Assembly: GCA_020060625.1 (NCBI GenBank)
Contig: JAGUZU010000099.1
Coordinates: 1 to 64,000, forward strand
DNA length: 64,000 nucleotides
Origin: Anaerolineales bacterium
Lineage (GTDB): Bacteria; Chloroflexota; Anaerolineae; Anaerolineales; Villigracilaceae
Reading direction: 5' to 3'
Shown: positions 52,973 through 62,130 of the stretch, piece after piece
How the letters are laid out: every line of letters starts with the position of its first letter
How positions within the stretch are numbered: position 1 is the first letter of the stretch
The notes under the pieces: model-generated
Seen by the model: the letters and a program-made list of their open reading frames with translations, nothing else
Databases searched by the model: none
What the model was told of the DNA's origin: nothing
Program-made: the position numbers and the translations under genes

Positions 52973-55198
52973 ATGCGCTTCCTGAGAACCAACCTGACAG
53001 CGCGGCTCATCTTTCTCTTCACAACGCTCTCCGCGATCATCATCGCCATTATCGCGTTGATCTCGTTTGTGAACGCGCGCAACGCGCTGACCCAATCCGT
53101 CTATGAACGATTGGACGCCGTTTCGACCTTGAAAGAGGAGGAACTCAACCGGTGGATATTCGACAAACAGAACGAAATCGTTTTCCTCTCCCGCCGAAGA
53201 GAATTGAACCGAAACCTGCGAACGCTCGCCGCGCACGACGAAGACACCAGCTTCTACCAGGCGGCACATAACAGCCTGACGATCTTTTTAACCACCGAAT
53301 CCAGTAACCTTACCTCCTTCCAGGAATTAATTTTACTCAGCCCTGTCGGCGGAAAGATCCTGGTATCCACCGAGCAGGAAAACGAGGGTCAATACCGTGT
53401 CTCGGACAGTTACTACTCACAGGGGCGCCTGGGGTTATACATTCAAAAAGTATATACCTCGCCCCAAACCGGCAAGCCGACCCTGACCATCTCCGCCCCG
53501 GTCTACGATACGCAGGGAAACCTCGTCGGCGTGCTTGCCGCCCATCTCGACCTGGAACGCCTCGACAGCGTCATCCTCCAACGCGCCGGGCTTGGCGAAA
53601 CCGGCGAAACCTACCTCGTGGATCGTTTCAACAATTTCATCTCCGCCGCGCGCTTCGGTGAACGCGAACTGCCCCGCGGCATCCATACCGAAGGAATTGA
53701 TGCCGCCATGGAAGGCATAGATGGAAAGGGGGAATATCCAAACTACGATGGAATCCCGGTCATCGGCGTATACCGATCGCTGGAGGAATGGGATGTTGTC
53801 ATCCTCACTGAAATTAGCCAGGCGGAAGCCTTTGCGCCGGCGCGAAGGCTCGGCATTGCCGTAACGCTGGCAGGGCTTGTCACCGCCCTCGCCCTGGCGT
53901 TTATCGCGTACTTCCTGGCAAACCAAATTGCCAGACCGGTGCTTGCCATTCGCGACACCGCGCTGCAGATTGCATCCGGAAATCTGGAAGTGAAAGCCCC
54001 CGTCACGACCCAGGATGAAATCGGCATTCTGGCAGAATCCTTCAACCGCATGACCAGTCAGTTACAGGAAACCCTTGGAAGCCTCGAACAACGGGTTGCC
54101 GAACGCACCGCCGATCTTGAAATCTCCCGCCGTCAAAGCGACAAGCGCGCCAGTCAACTGCTGGCAGTCGGTGAAATCTCCAAAGTCATCAACAGCGAGC
54201 AAAAATTCGAAAGCTTGCTCGCGCTGATTACCCGGTTGGTGAGCGATCACTTTGGCTTCTATCACACCGGAATTTTCCTGCTCGACGAAACGGAACAATT
54301 TGCCATCCTGCATGCCGCAAACAGCGAAGGCGGAAGGAACATGCTGAAACGCGGACATAAACTCAAGATCGGCGAAAGCGGAATCGTGGGATACGTCGCA
54401 AAATACGGCGAGCCGCGCATCGCGCTGGACGTCGGACTTGACGCGGTTTTCTTCGACAATCCCGACCTCCCCGCCACCCGCTCCGAAATGGCGCTCCCGT
54501 TAAAATTGCGGGATGAAATTGTCGGCGTGCTGGATGTTCAAAGCGAAAAACCAGGCGCCTTCTCAGATGAAGATGCGAACATCCTGAGCATCCTTGCAGA
54601 CCAGATCGCCATAGCCATTGAAAACGCCAAATTGTTCACTCAAACCCAACAGGCGCTCAGCGAAGCCCAAGCCCTCTATCGCCAAAATCTTAAAGAGGGA
54701 TGGAGCGCATTCGTCGGCGGCGCCGGGATGGTCGGATATTACAAAACCCCAACCGGCGGCAACAAGCTGACCCAGCCCATTAATACGGAGGAAATCCAGC
54801 AGGTCATGAATCGCGGGGAAGTGATCATTCTTCACGCAGATGGCAGGAGCCAGGAACCCGCCCTCGTGATCCCCATCAAATTGCGCGGACAGATCATCGG
54901 CGTAATGCAGATCAAAGCCCCGTCCCTGAACCGCCAATGGACAGCCAATGAAATCGGGCTTACCGAAACGGTTGCGGAACGCCTCTCGCTTGCCCTCGAA
55001 AACGCGCGCCTCATCGAAGAATCCCAGCAGCAGGCGATCAAGGAACAGACGATCAGCGACATCACCGGAAAGATCGGTTCGTCCATCAACTTTGAAAACG
55101 TGCTGCTGACCGCCGTCGAAGAATTGGGGCGTTCGATCCCCGGCTCGGAAGTCGTCATTAAATTCGAAAACGAAGAATCAGACGAAGGCATGGAATAA
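52973..55198 (+). CDS. dCache-HAMP-GAF receptor
   Basis: This 741-aa protein has a helix at 10-32 and a double-Cache region (about 33-285, with 'YYSQGRLGLYIQKVYTSPQTGKPTLTISAPVYDTQGNLVGVLAAHLDLERL'), the layout of bacterial amino-acid-sensing dCache domains. A second helix (287-310), HAMP (311-365), a coiled coil, the canonical cluster GAF (397-552) and the shortened GAF-like block (565-679) follow. The tail is 'NFENVLLTAVEELGRSIPGSEVVIKF'. The GGAGGAG site before ATG 52973 is the strongest in the cluster. It is directly downstream of the LivK-like binding lipoprotein (42-bp gap), making it the best candidate receptor partner for that protein. Confidence 0.85.
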   Translation: MRFLRTNLTARLIFLFTTLSAIIIAIIALISFVNARNALTQSVYERLDAVSTLKEEELNRWIFDKQNEIVFLSRRRELNRNLRTLAAHDEDTSFYQAAHNSLTIFLTTESSNLTSFQELILLSPVGGKILVSTEQENEGQYRVSDSYYSQGRLGLYIQKVYTSPQTGKPTLTISAPVYDTQGNLVGVLAAHLDLERLDSVILQRAGLGETGETYLVDRFNNFISAARFGERELPRGIHTEGIDAAMEGIDGKGEYPNYDGIPVIGVYRSLEEWDVVILTEISQAEAFAPARRLGIAVTLAGLVTALALAFIAYFLANQIARPVLAIRDTALQIASGNLEVKAPVTTQDEIGILAESFNRMTSQLQETLGSLEQRVAERTADLEISRRQSDKRASQLLAVGEISKVINSEQKFESLLALITRLVSDHFGFYHTGIFLLDETEQFAILHAANSEGGRNMLKRGHKLKIGESGIVGYVAKYGEPRIALDVGLDAVFFDNPDLPATRSEMALPLKLRDEIVGVLDVQSEKPGAFSDEDANILSILADQIAIAIENAKLFTQTQQALSEAQALYRQNLKEGWSAFVGGAGMVGYYKTPTGGNKLTQPINTEEIQQVMNRGEVIILHADGRSQEPALVIPIKLRGQIIGVMQIKAPSLNRQWTANEIGLTETVAERLSLALENARLIEESQQQAIKEQTISDITGKIGSSINFENVLLTAVEELGRSIPGSEVVIKFENEESDEGME

Positions 55199-55209
55199 GG
55201 AAGCCACCC

Positions 55210-57681
55210 ATGAACAAACCGCGTTTTTCCATATTCGACGCCATCGAAAATACCGCCTTCGGGCGGCTCAAGCTGAGGACAAAACTGACCCTGGGCAACA
55301 TGCTCATCACATTCCTTGTAATTTTCGTCATGGGCAGTTATGTCTATTTCCGAACCCAGCAGGCGGGCGCGCAACTGACAATACAGTTGGATCAAAACAT
55401 CCGCAACAGGGCGGAGGAAAACCTGCTCTCCACCAGCAAGGAACAGGCGGCGCTGTTGAACAACTTCTTCGAATCCATGAGCCGGGACACCTCCATTGTC
55501 GGTTCCACAATCGGCGATATGTTCGCGCAGCGCGAAACCCTCGACAATGGTCTGTATTGGAATGCCGCCACATCGCTTGTCCGTTTATCATCCGGAAATT
55601 GGGATAATTCGGATTCTGAAATTGCCTCCATTTTCCTGCCGGCGGACCTTGATCTTTCCGAGTCGCTCGTTGCAAAATTGAACATTCTGAAACATACCGA
55701 ATTGGTCATCCCTTCGATCCTGGAGGACAACTCCGACATCATTGCCATCTACTTCGGAGGTGTCACCCGCGAAACCGTCTATTACCCAAATATAGACCTC
55801 GCAGCCATCGTTCCGCCCGATTTCGATGTGACCGGGCGTATTTGGTTTGTGGAAGCCGCGCCCGAAAACAATCCGGAGCAACAGGTCATCTGGTCCGCCC
55901 CCTACCAGGACGCCGCCCTGAACGGGCTTGTCATCACAACCAGCGTCCCCGTCATGGACAATCGAAACAGATTCCAGGGCGTTGCAGCCATGGATATTCA
56001 ACTGTTACAAATCACAACCCTGGTTTCCAACATCCAGGTCGGCGAGACGGGATACGCCTTTCTTGTGGATAATAACAACCGCCTGATCGCGTTTCCCGAA
56101 AGAGGCTACAGCGACTTCGGAATAACCGACGCGACCGCCCGCCTCGGCGAGATCATGGATTCCTCGACCCTGCCCGATGCCGCGCCTGAATTTTTCAAAA
56201 TCCTGGATACGGTCGCGGCAGACACGGAGGGCGTCTTCACGATCAACCTTGGGGGCACCGAACATTTTGTGGCGCATCGAGAAATACCGGAAGTCCAATA
56301 CAATCTGGTCATCGTCGCGCCGTCGAGGGAGCTGCTTACGGAAGCGGACATCCTCAGCAGCCAGATTGCGGTGGAAACAAGGAACACGATCGTTGTCAGT
56401 GTAATCCTCATTGTATTGATCTTTGCGCTTGCATCCGCAATTTCCTTTACGATCAGCAGCCGTCTGACAACACCCCTCAGGGACCTGACCCACGCAGCCA
56501 ATGAGATCATCTCCGGAGATTTCGAAGCCAGGGTGGAAGTGCGCTCGCAGGACGAAATCGGAACCCTGGCAAAGACGTTGAACGCCATGACCGCCAATCT
56601 GAAAGGTCTGATCCAGTCGCTCGAACAGCGGGTCGTGGAAAGGACGTCCGCCTTGCAGAACGAGCTGCAAAAAGGCAAACGCCGCAGCAAACAATACGAA
56701 GCAATCGCAAAGGTCGCGCAGGCGATCAACGCAACCCAAAACCTGCAAGAACTGCTGCCGCAAATCTCGGAGGTGATCAGCCAACAGTTCGGCTACTACC
56801 ACGCCGGCATCTTCCTCAACGACGCAAGCAACCAATACGCAGTGCTGAGCGCCGCGAACAGCGAGGGCGGAAAACAAATGTTGAAACGCGGGCATCAATT
56901 GAAGATCGGCGAACAGGGCATTGTCGGCTATGCGACAGGCTCCGGAAAGCCGCGCATCGCGCTGGATGTCGGTGAGGATGTTGTGTACTTCAACAACCCC
57001 GATCTTCCCGAAACCCACTCCGAAATGGCGCTGCCGTTGATCATATCCGGCGAAATCATCGGCGCGTTGGACGTGCAAAGCACGGAAGCCAACGCCTTCT
57101 CGCACGAAGACATCGACGTCCTCGCCACGCTTGCGGATCAGGTCAGCCTCGCGATTCAAAACGCCCGGTTGTACGACCAGATGCAAAGGTCGCTGGCGGA
57201 GGCGGAGGCGATCTCGCGGCAATACTTCCGCGAAGCATGGAGTCAATTAACCCACGATCAAAAAGTGACCGGATTCCGCTATACCGCCGGCGGCACAATA
57301 CCGCTGGATGTCAATCACAAGCAGGATCAAAAGGGCGACAGCGAAAGGAAAAAAGTGTCCGTCCCCATCGTCATTCGCGGAGAGAATGTCGGCGCGCTGG
57401 AGGTAATGGTTCCCGCGCAGGAACGGGTAAAGCCCGATCAAATGGACCTGATCCGGGCGGTGGCGGACCGCGTGGCGATCTTCGCGGAAAACGCCAGATT
57501 GTTCGATCAAACCACCCGCCGCGCCGAGCGCGAACGCCTCGTAGCGGAAATCACAACCAAAATACGCGGAACGAACGACCCCGGAGAAATGATCCAAATT
57601 GCCGTCGAGGAACTCCGCGAGGCGTTGGACGTTTCACACATCGAGATCGTCCCACAGAAAAGCGCGCCCACCGACAGATAG
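55210..57681 (+). CDS. dCache-HAMP-GAF receptor
   Basis: This 823-aa protein has a helix at 29-50 and a large dCache region (about 51-395), with 'TVYYPNIDLAAIVPPDFDVTGRIWFVEAAPENNPEQQVIWSAPYQD' and 'GVAAMDIQL'. A second helix (397-417), HAMP (418-472), a coiled coil, the canonical GAF (498-653), the shortened GAF-like block (660-763) and the tail 'DPGEMIQIAVEELREALDVSHIEIV' follow. The extracytoplasmic domain is most like that of the receptor at 47019, so the two probably sense related ligands. It has AAGGAAG before ATG 55210. It is the last receptor of the run; the ParA gene begins 17 bp after it. Confidence 0.85.
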   Translation: MNKPRFSIFDAIENTAFGRLKLRTKLTLGNMLITFLVIFVMGSYVYFRTQQAGAQLTIQLDQNIRNRAEENLLSTSKEQAALLNNFFESMSRDTSIVGSTIGDMFAQRETLDNGLYWNAATSLVRLSSGNWDNSDSEIASIFLPADLDLSESLVAKLNILKHTELVIPSILEDNSDIIAIYFGGVTRETVYYPNIDLAAIVPPDFDVTGRIWFVEAAPENNPEQQVIWSAPYQDAALNGLVITTSVPVMDNRNRFQGVAAMDIQLLQITTLVSNIQVGETGYAFLVDNNNRLIAFPERGYSDFGITDATARLGEIMDSSTLPDAAPEFFKILDTVAADTEGVFTINLGGTEHFVAHREIPEVQYNLVIVAPSRELLTEADILSSQIAVETRNTIVVSVILIVLIFALASAISFTISSRLTTPLRDLTHAANEIISGDFEARVEVRSQDEIGTLAKTLNAMTANLKGLIQSLEQRVVERTSALQNELQKGKRRSKQYEAIAKVAQAINATQNLQELLPQISEVISQQFGYYHAGIFLNDASNQYAVLSAANSEGGKQMLKRGHQLKIGEQGIVGYATGSGKPRIALDVGEDVVYFNNPDLPETHSEMALPLIISGEIIGALDVQSTEANAFSHEDIDVLATLADQVSLAIQNARLYDQMQRSLAEAEAISRQYFREAWSQLTHDQKVTGFRYTAGGTIPLDVNHKQDQKGDSERKKVSVPIVIRGENVGALEVMVPAQERVKPDQMDLIRAVADRVAIFAENARLFDQTTRRAERERLVAEITTKIRGTNDPGEMIQIAVEELREALDVSHIEIVPQKSAPTDR

Positions 57682-57697
57682 GAAATTGAGGCAAACC

Positions 57698-58486
57698 ATG
57701 CTCAGAACCATAGCCGTATCAAACGAAAAAGGCGGGGTCGCCAAAACCACAACAACCCTCTCGCTTGGCGCCGCTCTTGCAGAATTGGGCAGCCGCGTCC
57801 TGCTGGTGGACTTGGACGCCCAGGCAAACCTTACCCTCGCGCTCGGTCTGGAACCCGGCGAATCGGAACAAACCTCCTACAACCTCCTCCTCGATAACGC
57901 CCCCCTGGAAAAAACCTGCCGAAAGACAGATGTCGAAAACATCGACATTATCCCCTCCAGCCCAAAGATCGAAACCACGGAACAGTTCCTGCCGATGCGC
58001 ACGAACTACACCACCACCCTTCGCCGCGCAATCGAAGGCGCGGAGAACATTCCGTACAACTACATCCTCTTCGACTGCCCCCCGTCGTTGGGAGCGGTTA
58101 CAAAAAATGCGCTTACCGCCGCAGACCTGCTCGTCATCCCAACCCAGGCGGAATACTTCTCCGCCTACGCGCTTCGCAACATGATGAACCTCATCCGCCA
58201 GACCCGCGAGGGCGATAACCCCAACCTCGCCTACCGCATCCTCGTCACCATGCTGGACAGAAGAAACCGCACTCATCGCAACATTCACGAACAACTACGC
58301 GCCACGTTCGGAGACGGCGTCTTCAACACCGTCATCGAACTGGATACCAAACTGCGCGAAAGCCCCATCGCAGGACTGCCCATCACACATTACAAATCCG
58401 GAGCGCGCGGGTCCACGCAATACCGCATCCTTGCCCAGGAGCTAATGGAATATGCCAAAGAAACAGAAGATAAACAAGCGGCTTGA
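57698..58486 (+). CDS. ParA/Soj family ATPase
   Basis: This 262-aa protein has the deviant Walker A 'KGGVAKTTT' (Lys11 and Lys16; the usual Gly before the second Lys is Ala), the switch region 'LLVDLDAQANLT' and Walker B 'ILFDCPPSLG'. ParA proteins oscillate or form gradients on the nucleoid to position plasmids, chromosomes or protein clusters. Chemoreceptor-positioning examples are PpfA of Rhodobacter and ParC of Vibrio. No ParB gene is present. The next gene overlaps this one by 35 bp and encodes a kinase whose N-terminus looks like a ParB-type ParA-binding peptide. Start ATG 57698 has GAGG 6 bases upstream; the frame also runs on upstream inside the receptor gene, which is rejected. Confidence 0.92.
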   Translation: MLRTIAVSNEKGGVAKTTTTLSLGAALAELGSRVLLVDLDAQANLTLALGLEPGESEQTSYNLLLDNAPLEKTCRKTDVENIDIIPSSPKIETTEQFLPMRTNYTTTLRRAIEGAENIPYNYILFDCPPSLGAVTKNALTAADLLVIPTQAEYFSAYALRNMMNLIRQTREGDNPNLAYRILVTMLDRRNRTHRNIHEQLRATFGDGVFNTVIELDTKLRESPIAGLPITHYKSGARGSTQYRILAQELMEYAKETEDKQAA

Positions 58487-61400
58487 CAAACTCTTCAAAG
58501 ACATTTCGCCCGAGGAAAATGTCTCGAAGGCAAAGAGCAAGCCGAAGGTCCGGGAAGAAGCGCCTCCCCCGCCGGACCCGCAGCCTGCTCCGACATCCCA
58601 GGCATTTTCCACGCCGACGCGTCCCGCGCCCAAACGTCACACATCCGCGCTCGTCGCGCCTGAGATCATCACGCCAGCGCCCGACGGCAAGGCGGCTGTC
58701 TACACCACCAGGATTCAAACCGGCAGCCAGGATTGGGCTACGCTGAGATTGGTGGATGAAAAACAGAGACGAACCTGGACAACGGACGAACAACTGCTCA
58801 TCAAACAAGTGACAGACCAATTGTCGCTTGCGCTCGAAAATGCGCGCCTGTTCCAGGAGACGCAAAAGCGCGCGCAGGAACTCGGCACAGTCAACCAGGT
58901 CATCACCGCCGTCGCCGGATCGCTCGACTTGAACAACACCCTTCAAGTCATTGCCAACAGCCTGGTTCGGCTGCTGTCCGCGAGCCGCGCCGGCGTTGCA
59001 TTGATGAACGAAGACAAAACCACATTGACCCTGGCGGCAGACGCATCGATTCTGGGCGCGGAAACCGCCTATCTCGGCGCGCCGATCAAGATATCCGAAA
59101 GCCTGGCAACCCAGGAGGCATTACGGACGCGCAGACCCTTTTACATACCCGACGCCCAGGAAAGCCGTTATACCAGGGACATCCATGAAGCGCTGCGCGC
59201 GCGCGGCACAAAAAGCCTGTTGATCGCCCCATTGATAACAGAGGACAACGTGATCGGGACGATTGGGCTGGATTTCTCGGAAGCGAATCGAACCATCTCG
59301 CAAGACGAACTGCAACTGCTTGAGACCATCGTCTATCAAACCTCCACCGCCATTCAAAAAAGCCGCCTGTTCAGCAGGATCGAAGAATCGGAAACCAACC
59401 TGCGCGCGCTGTTCTCCGCCATGGAAGACGTGGTGCTGGTGGTAAACAGGGAAGGGCGTTATGTGCAGATTGCCCCCACCAATCCCTCGCTGCTTGTCCG
59501 TCCGCCGGAGGAATTGCTTGGAAAATTAATGCGCGAAGTACTGCCCGCGGAAACTGCGGATTATTTCACCAGCAGTATTCAAAAGGCTCTGGACGGTTCC
59601 GAAAGAGTGCAAATCGAATACGAGCTGCCGATTGGGGACCAAACTCTTTGGTTTCTCGCAAACCTCACAAAAATGGACGAGGACAAGGTCTTCTGGGTGG
59701 CAAGGGACATCACCGAGCGCAGGAAGGCGGAGGAGGAAATCTCCAAGTTCAAACTCGGCATCGATAACTCCGCCGACGCCGTGTTCACAACCGATATTGA
59801 CGGCGTAATTAATTACGTCAACCCAGCCTTCGAGCATATCTATGGCTACGCGCCCGAAGAGACTCTGGGCAATACGCCGCGCCTATTGAAATCGGGGCTG
59901 CTCGACGAAGAGTATTACAGCAGGCTTTGGAACGCCCTGCTCGATAAACAAACCACGTTCAACGAGGAAATCCCCAACAGAGCCAAAGACGGAAATCTCG
60001 TTTATGTTTCCGAGGTGAACAGCCCCATTTTGGACGAAAAAGGCGATATTCTCGGTTTTCTGTCGGTCCATCACAACATCACCGAGCGCAAGAAGGCGGA
60101 GGAAACCATCCGCCGCCGCAACGAGTACCTGGCTGCCACCGCCGAGATCAGCCGGTTGATCACCTCCACCCTGGACCTCAACACGATCTTTGCCCGCACA
60201 GTGAACCTGATCACGGAACGGTTTAGTTATTACCATGCCGCCATCTTCATCGTGGAGGAGACAGGTTTCAACGCCGTGTTAAAGGAAGGCACCGGCGAGG
60301 CGGGGGCGGAAATGAAGCAACGCGAACATTCCCTCCCCCTCGGCAACAAATCCATCGTGGGCAGGGTGGCTTCGGAAGGCGTTCCGGTTGTCGTCAACGA
60401 TACGGAAAAAAGCGAAAAACACAAATTCAACCCGCTGCTTCCCGAAACGCGCGCGGAAGCCGCCATTCCGCTGCGGATCGGTTCGCGCATCATCGGCGCG
60501 ATTGACGTTCAAGCCAAAGTTCCCAACGCCTTCCTGGAGGACGAGATATCCATCCTGCAATCGCTGGCAGACCAGGTCGCCGTCGCCATCGACAACGCCC
60601 GCTCCTTCGAACTCTCCCAGCAGGCGGTCATGGAAATGCGCGAAGCGGACCAGATGAAAAGCCAGTTCCTCGCCAATATGAGCCATGAATTGCGCACCCC
60701 GTTGAACTCGATCATTGGCTTCTCGCGCGTGATCCTCAAAGGCATAGACGGTCCCGTCACCGAATTGATGCAGCAAGACCTCACCGCAATCTATAACTCA
60801 GGGCAGCACCTGCTCGGTCTGATCAACGACATCCTTGATTCCGCCAAGATCGAAGCCGGCAAAATGGAACTGGCGTTCGACGAGGTGAACATCGCCGACC
60901 TGACCGCAAACGTTCTCTCCACCATGTCGGGTCTGATCAAGGACAAGCCGGTTCAGATGAAGCGGAACGTGGAGGAGAACCTGCCCACAGTCCGGGCGGA
61001 TGCGATCCGTGTCCGTCAGGTGATGATCAACCTGCTTTCCAATGCCGCAAAATTCACCGAGGAGGGCGATATCACCGTCAACGTTGGGCTGCAAAAAGGG
61101 GATGGCGGCAAGAGCGAAGTGATCGTCAGCGTTTCGGATACGGGACCGGGCATTTTGGAAGAAGACCAGGAAAAGCTCTTCCAGCCGTTCTCGCAAGTGG
61201 ACGCCTCGCCCACCCGCAAAACCGGCGGCACGGGACTGGGCTTGTCCATCTGCAGGCAGTTGATCAATATGCACGGCGGGCGCATTTGGGTGGAAAGCAA
61301 GGTGGGTCATGGAACCACCTTCCACTTCACGCTTCCGCTCTACCGCAAGGAAAGCGAAACCGGGCTCGAAAGCAGCAAAACGATCCTCGCCATCGACGAC

Positions 61401-62123
61401 GACTCGCAGGTGATCGGGCTCTACGAAAGATACCTGCAGCCGCAGGGCTATCACGTCGCTCCGCTGACAGACCCCTCGCGGGCTGTGGAACGCGCAAAAC
61501 TGCTCAAGCCGTTTGCCATCACGCTGGATATCATGATGCCCGGCATTGACGGATGGTCTGTGCTGGAGGCATTGAAAAGCGATTCGGAGACGCGGAACAT
61601 CCCCGTCATTGTATGCAGCATCATAGACGACCTCGAAAAAGGGTTCAGCCTCGGCGCCTCCGACTACCTCGTGAAACCGATCATCGAAGACGACCTTGTC
61701 AATGCGCTCGACCATCTGAACGCGGACGGCTCGATCCGCGAAGTGCTTGTCATTGACGACAACCGCGACGACCTGCGGCTGATCGGGAAAATGTTGAACG
61801 ACGACGGCAGGTACAAAGCCATCCTCGCCGAGGGCGGACGGAGCGGCTGGAACATCATCTCGTCCGGCAGCCCGCCTCACGCCATCGTCCTCGACCTGTT
61901 TATGCCGGACATGAACGGATTCGACATCCTGGAAAAACTGCAAACCGACAAAACCCTGCGCGAGATTCCGGTCATCGTCATCAGTGGAATGGAAGTAACG
62001 CAAGAACAAAGGAAACAACTCGAAGAATTCGGGCGGCATCTATTGACCAAGGGCAGCTTCAGCGAAAAGGAACTGTTTACCTCCATTCAACGGGCGCTCG
62101 ACCGGATCCAGGCGAAAAAATAA
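58452..62123 (+). CDS. Soluble hybrid histidine kinase with GAF and PAS sensors, ParB-like N-terminus and two receivers
   Basis: This 1223-aa protein has no membrane segment. Its domains in order are: a basic N-terminal peptide (MPKKQKINKRLDKLFKDI), a Pro-rich linker (about 30-70), a partial GAF (83-133) and a full GAF (145-306). Then come PAS (312-430), PAS (433-555) and GAF (558-719). The HisKA domain has His745 in 'MSHELRTPLNS'. The HATPase (about 845-970) shows 'NLLSNAAKF', 'DTGPGI' and 'GGTGLGLSI'. Two receivers follow, with phospho-Asp1026 (LDIMMPGIDGW) and Asp1148 (LDLFMPDMNGF). It is the only kinase in the 32-kb run, so it is the likely transmitter for the eleven receptors. It overlaps the ParA gene by 35 bp. 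The N-terminal peptide resembles ParB N-termini ('K-x-x-R-G-L-x-A-L-F'). Confidence 0.9.
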   Translation: MPKKQKINKRLDKLFKDISPEENVSKAKSKPKVREEAPPPPDPQPAPTSQAFSTPTRPAPKRHTSALVAPEIITPAPDGKAAVYTTRIQTGSQDWATLRLVDEKQRRTWTTDEQLLIKQVTDQLSLALENARLFQETQKRAQELGTVNQVITAVAGSLDLNNTLQVIANSLVRLLSASRAGVALMNEDKTTLTLAADASILGAETAYLGAPIKISESLATQEALRTRRPFYIPDAQESRYTRDIHEALRARGTKSLLIAPLITEDNVIGTIGLDFSEANRTISQDELQLLETIVYQTSTAIQKSRLFSRIEESETNLRALFSAMEDVVLVVNREGRYVQIAPTNPSLLVRPPEELLGKLMREVLPAETADYFTSSIQKALDGSERVQIEYELPIGDQTLWFLANLTKMDEDKVFWVARDITERRKAEEEISKFKLGIDNSADAVFTTDIDGVINYVNPAFEHIYGYAPEETLGNTPRLLKSGLLDEEYYSRLWNALLDKQTTFNEEIPNRAKDGNLVYVSEVNSPILDEKGDILGFLSVHHNITERKKAEETIRRRNEYLAATAEISRLITSTLDLNTIFARTVNLITERFSYYHAAIFIVEETGFNAVLKEGTGEAGAEMKQREHSLPLGNKSIVGRVASEGVPVVVNDTEKSEKHKFNPLLPETRAEAAIPLRIGSRIIGAIDVQAKVPNAFLEDEISILQSLADQVAVAIDNARSFELSQQAVMEMREADQMKSQFLANMSHELRTPLNSIIGFSRVILKGIDGPVTELMQQDLTAIYNSGQHLLGLINDILDSAKIEAGKMELAFDEVNIADLTANVLSTMSGLIKDKPVQMKRNVEENLPTVRADAIRVRQVMINLLSNAAKFTEEGDITVNVGLQKGDGGKSEVIVSVSDTGPGILEEDQEKLFQPFSQVDASPTRKTGGTGLGLSICRQLINMHGGRIWVESKVGHGTTFHFTLPLYRKESETGLESSKTILAIDDDSQVIGLYERYLQPQGYHVAPLTDPSRAVERAKLLKPFAITLDIMMPGIDGWSVLEALKSDSETRNIPVIVCSIIDDLEKGFSLGASDYLVKPIIEDDLVNALDHLNADGSIREVLVIDDNRDDLRLIGKMLNDDGRYKAILAEGGRSGWNIISSGSPPHAIVLDLFMPDMNGFDILEKLQTDKTLREIPVIVISGMEVTQEQRKQLEEFGRHLLTKGSFSEKELFTSIQRALDRIQAKK

Positions 62124-62130
62124 GGAGACT

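Noticed and set aside
36801-57170. Phytochrome-like bilin-binding GAF domains
   Set aside because: The conserved Cys-His chromophore site is absent; the domains lack a suitably placed cysteine.
56005-57246. 413-codon open frame on the minus strand inside a receptor gene
   Set aside because: Antisense shadow of a strongly biased coding region; the plus-strand frame has clear domains and the antisense product resembles nothing.
32268-57681. Repeated DNA blocks in the GAF regions as a mobile repeat
   Set aside because: Similarity follows the protein domains (NSEGG, FDNPDLP) with codon-level divergence, so these are paralogous coding sequences.
32268-57681. Chemotaxis (MCP) or cyclic-di-GMP output in the receptors
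   Set aside because: No MCP hairpin, GGDEF or EAL motif could be found in any of the eleven receptors.
60798-62039. 413-codon open frame on the minus strand opposite the hybrid kinase
   Set aside because: Antisense shadow of the kinase and receiver domains.
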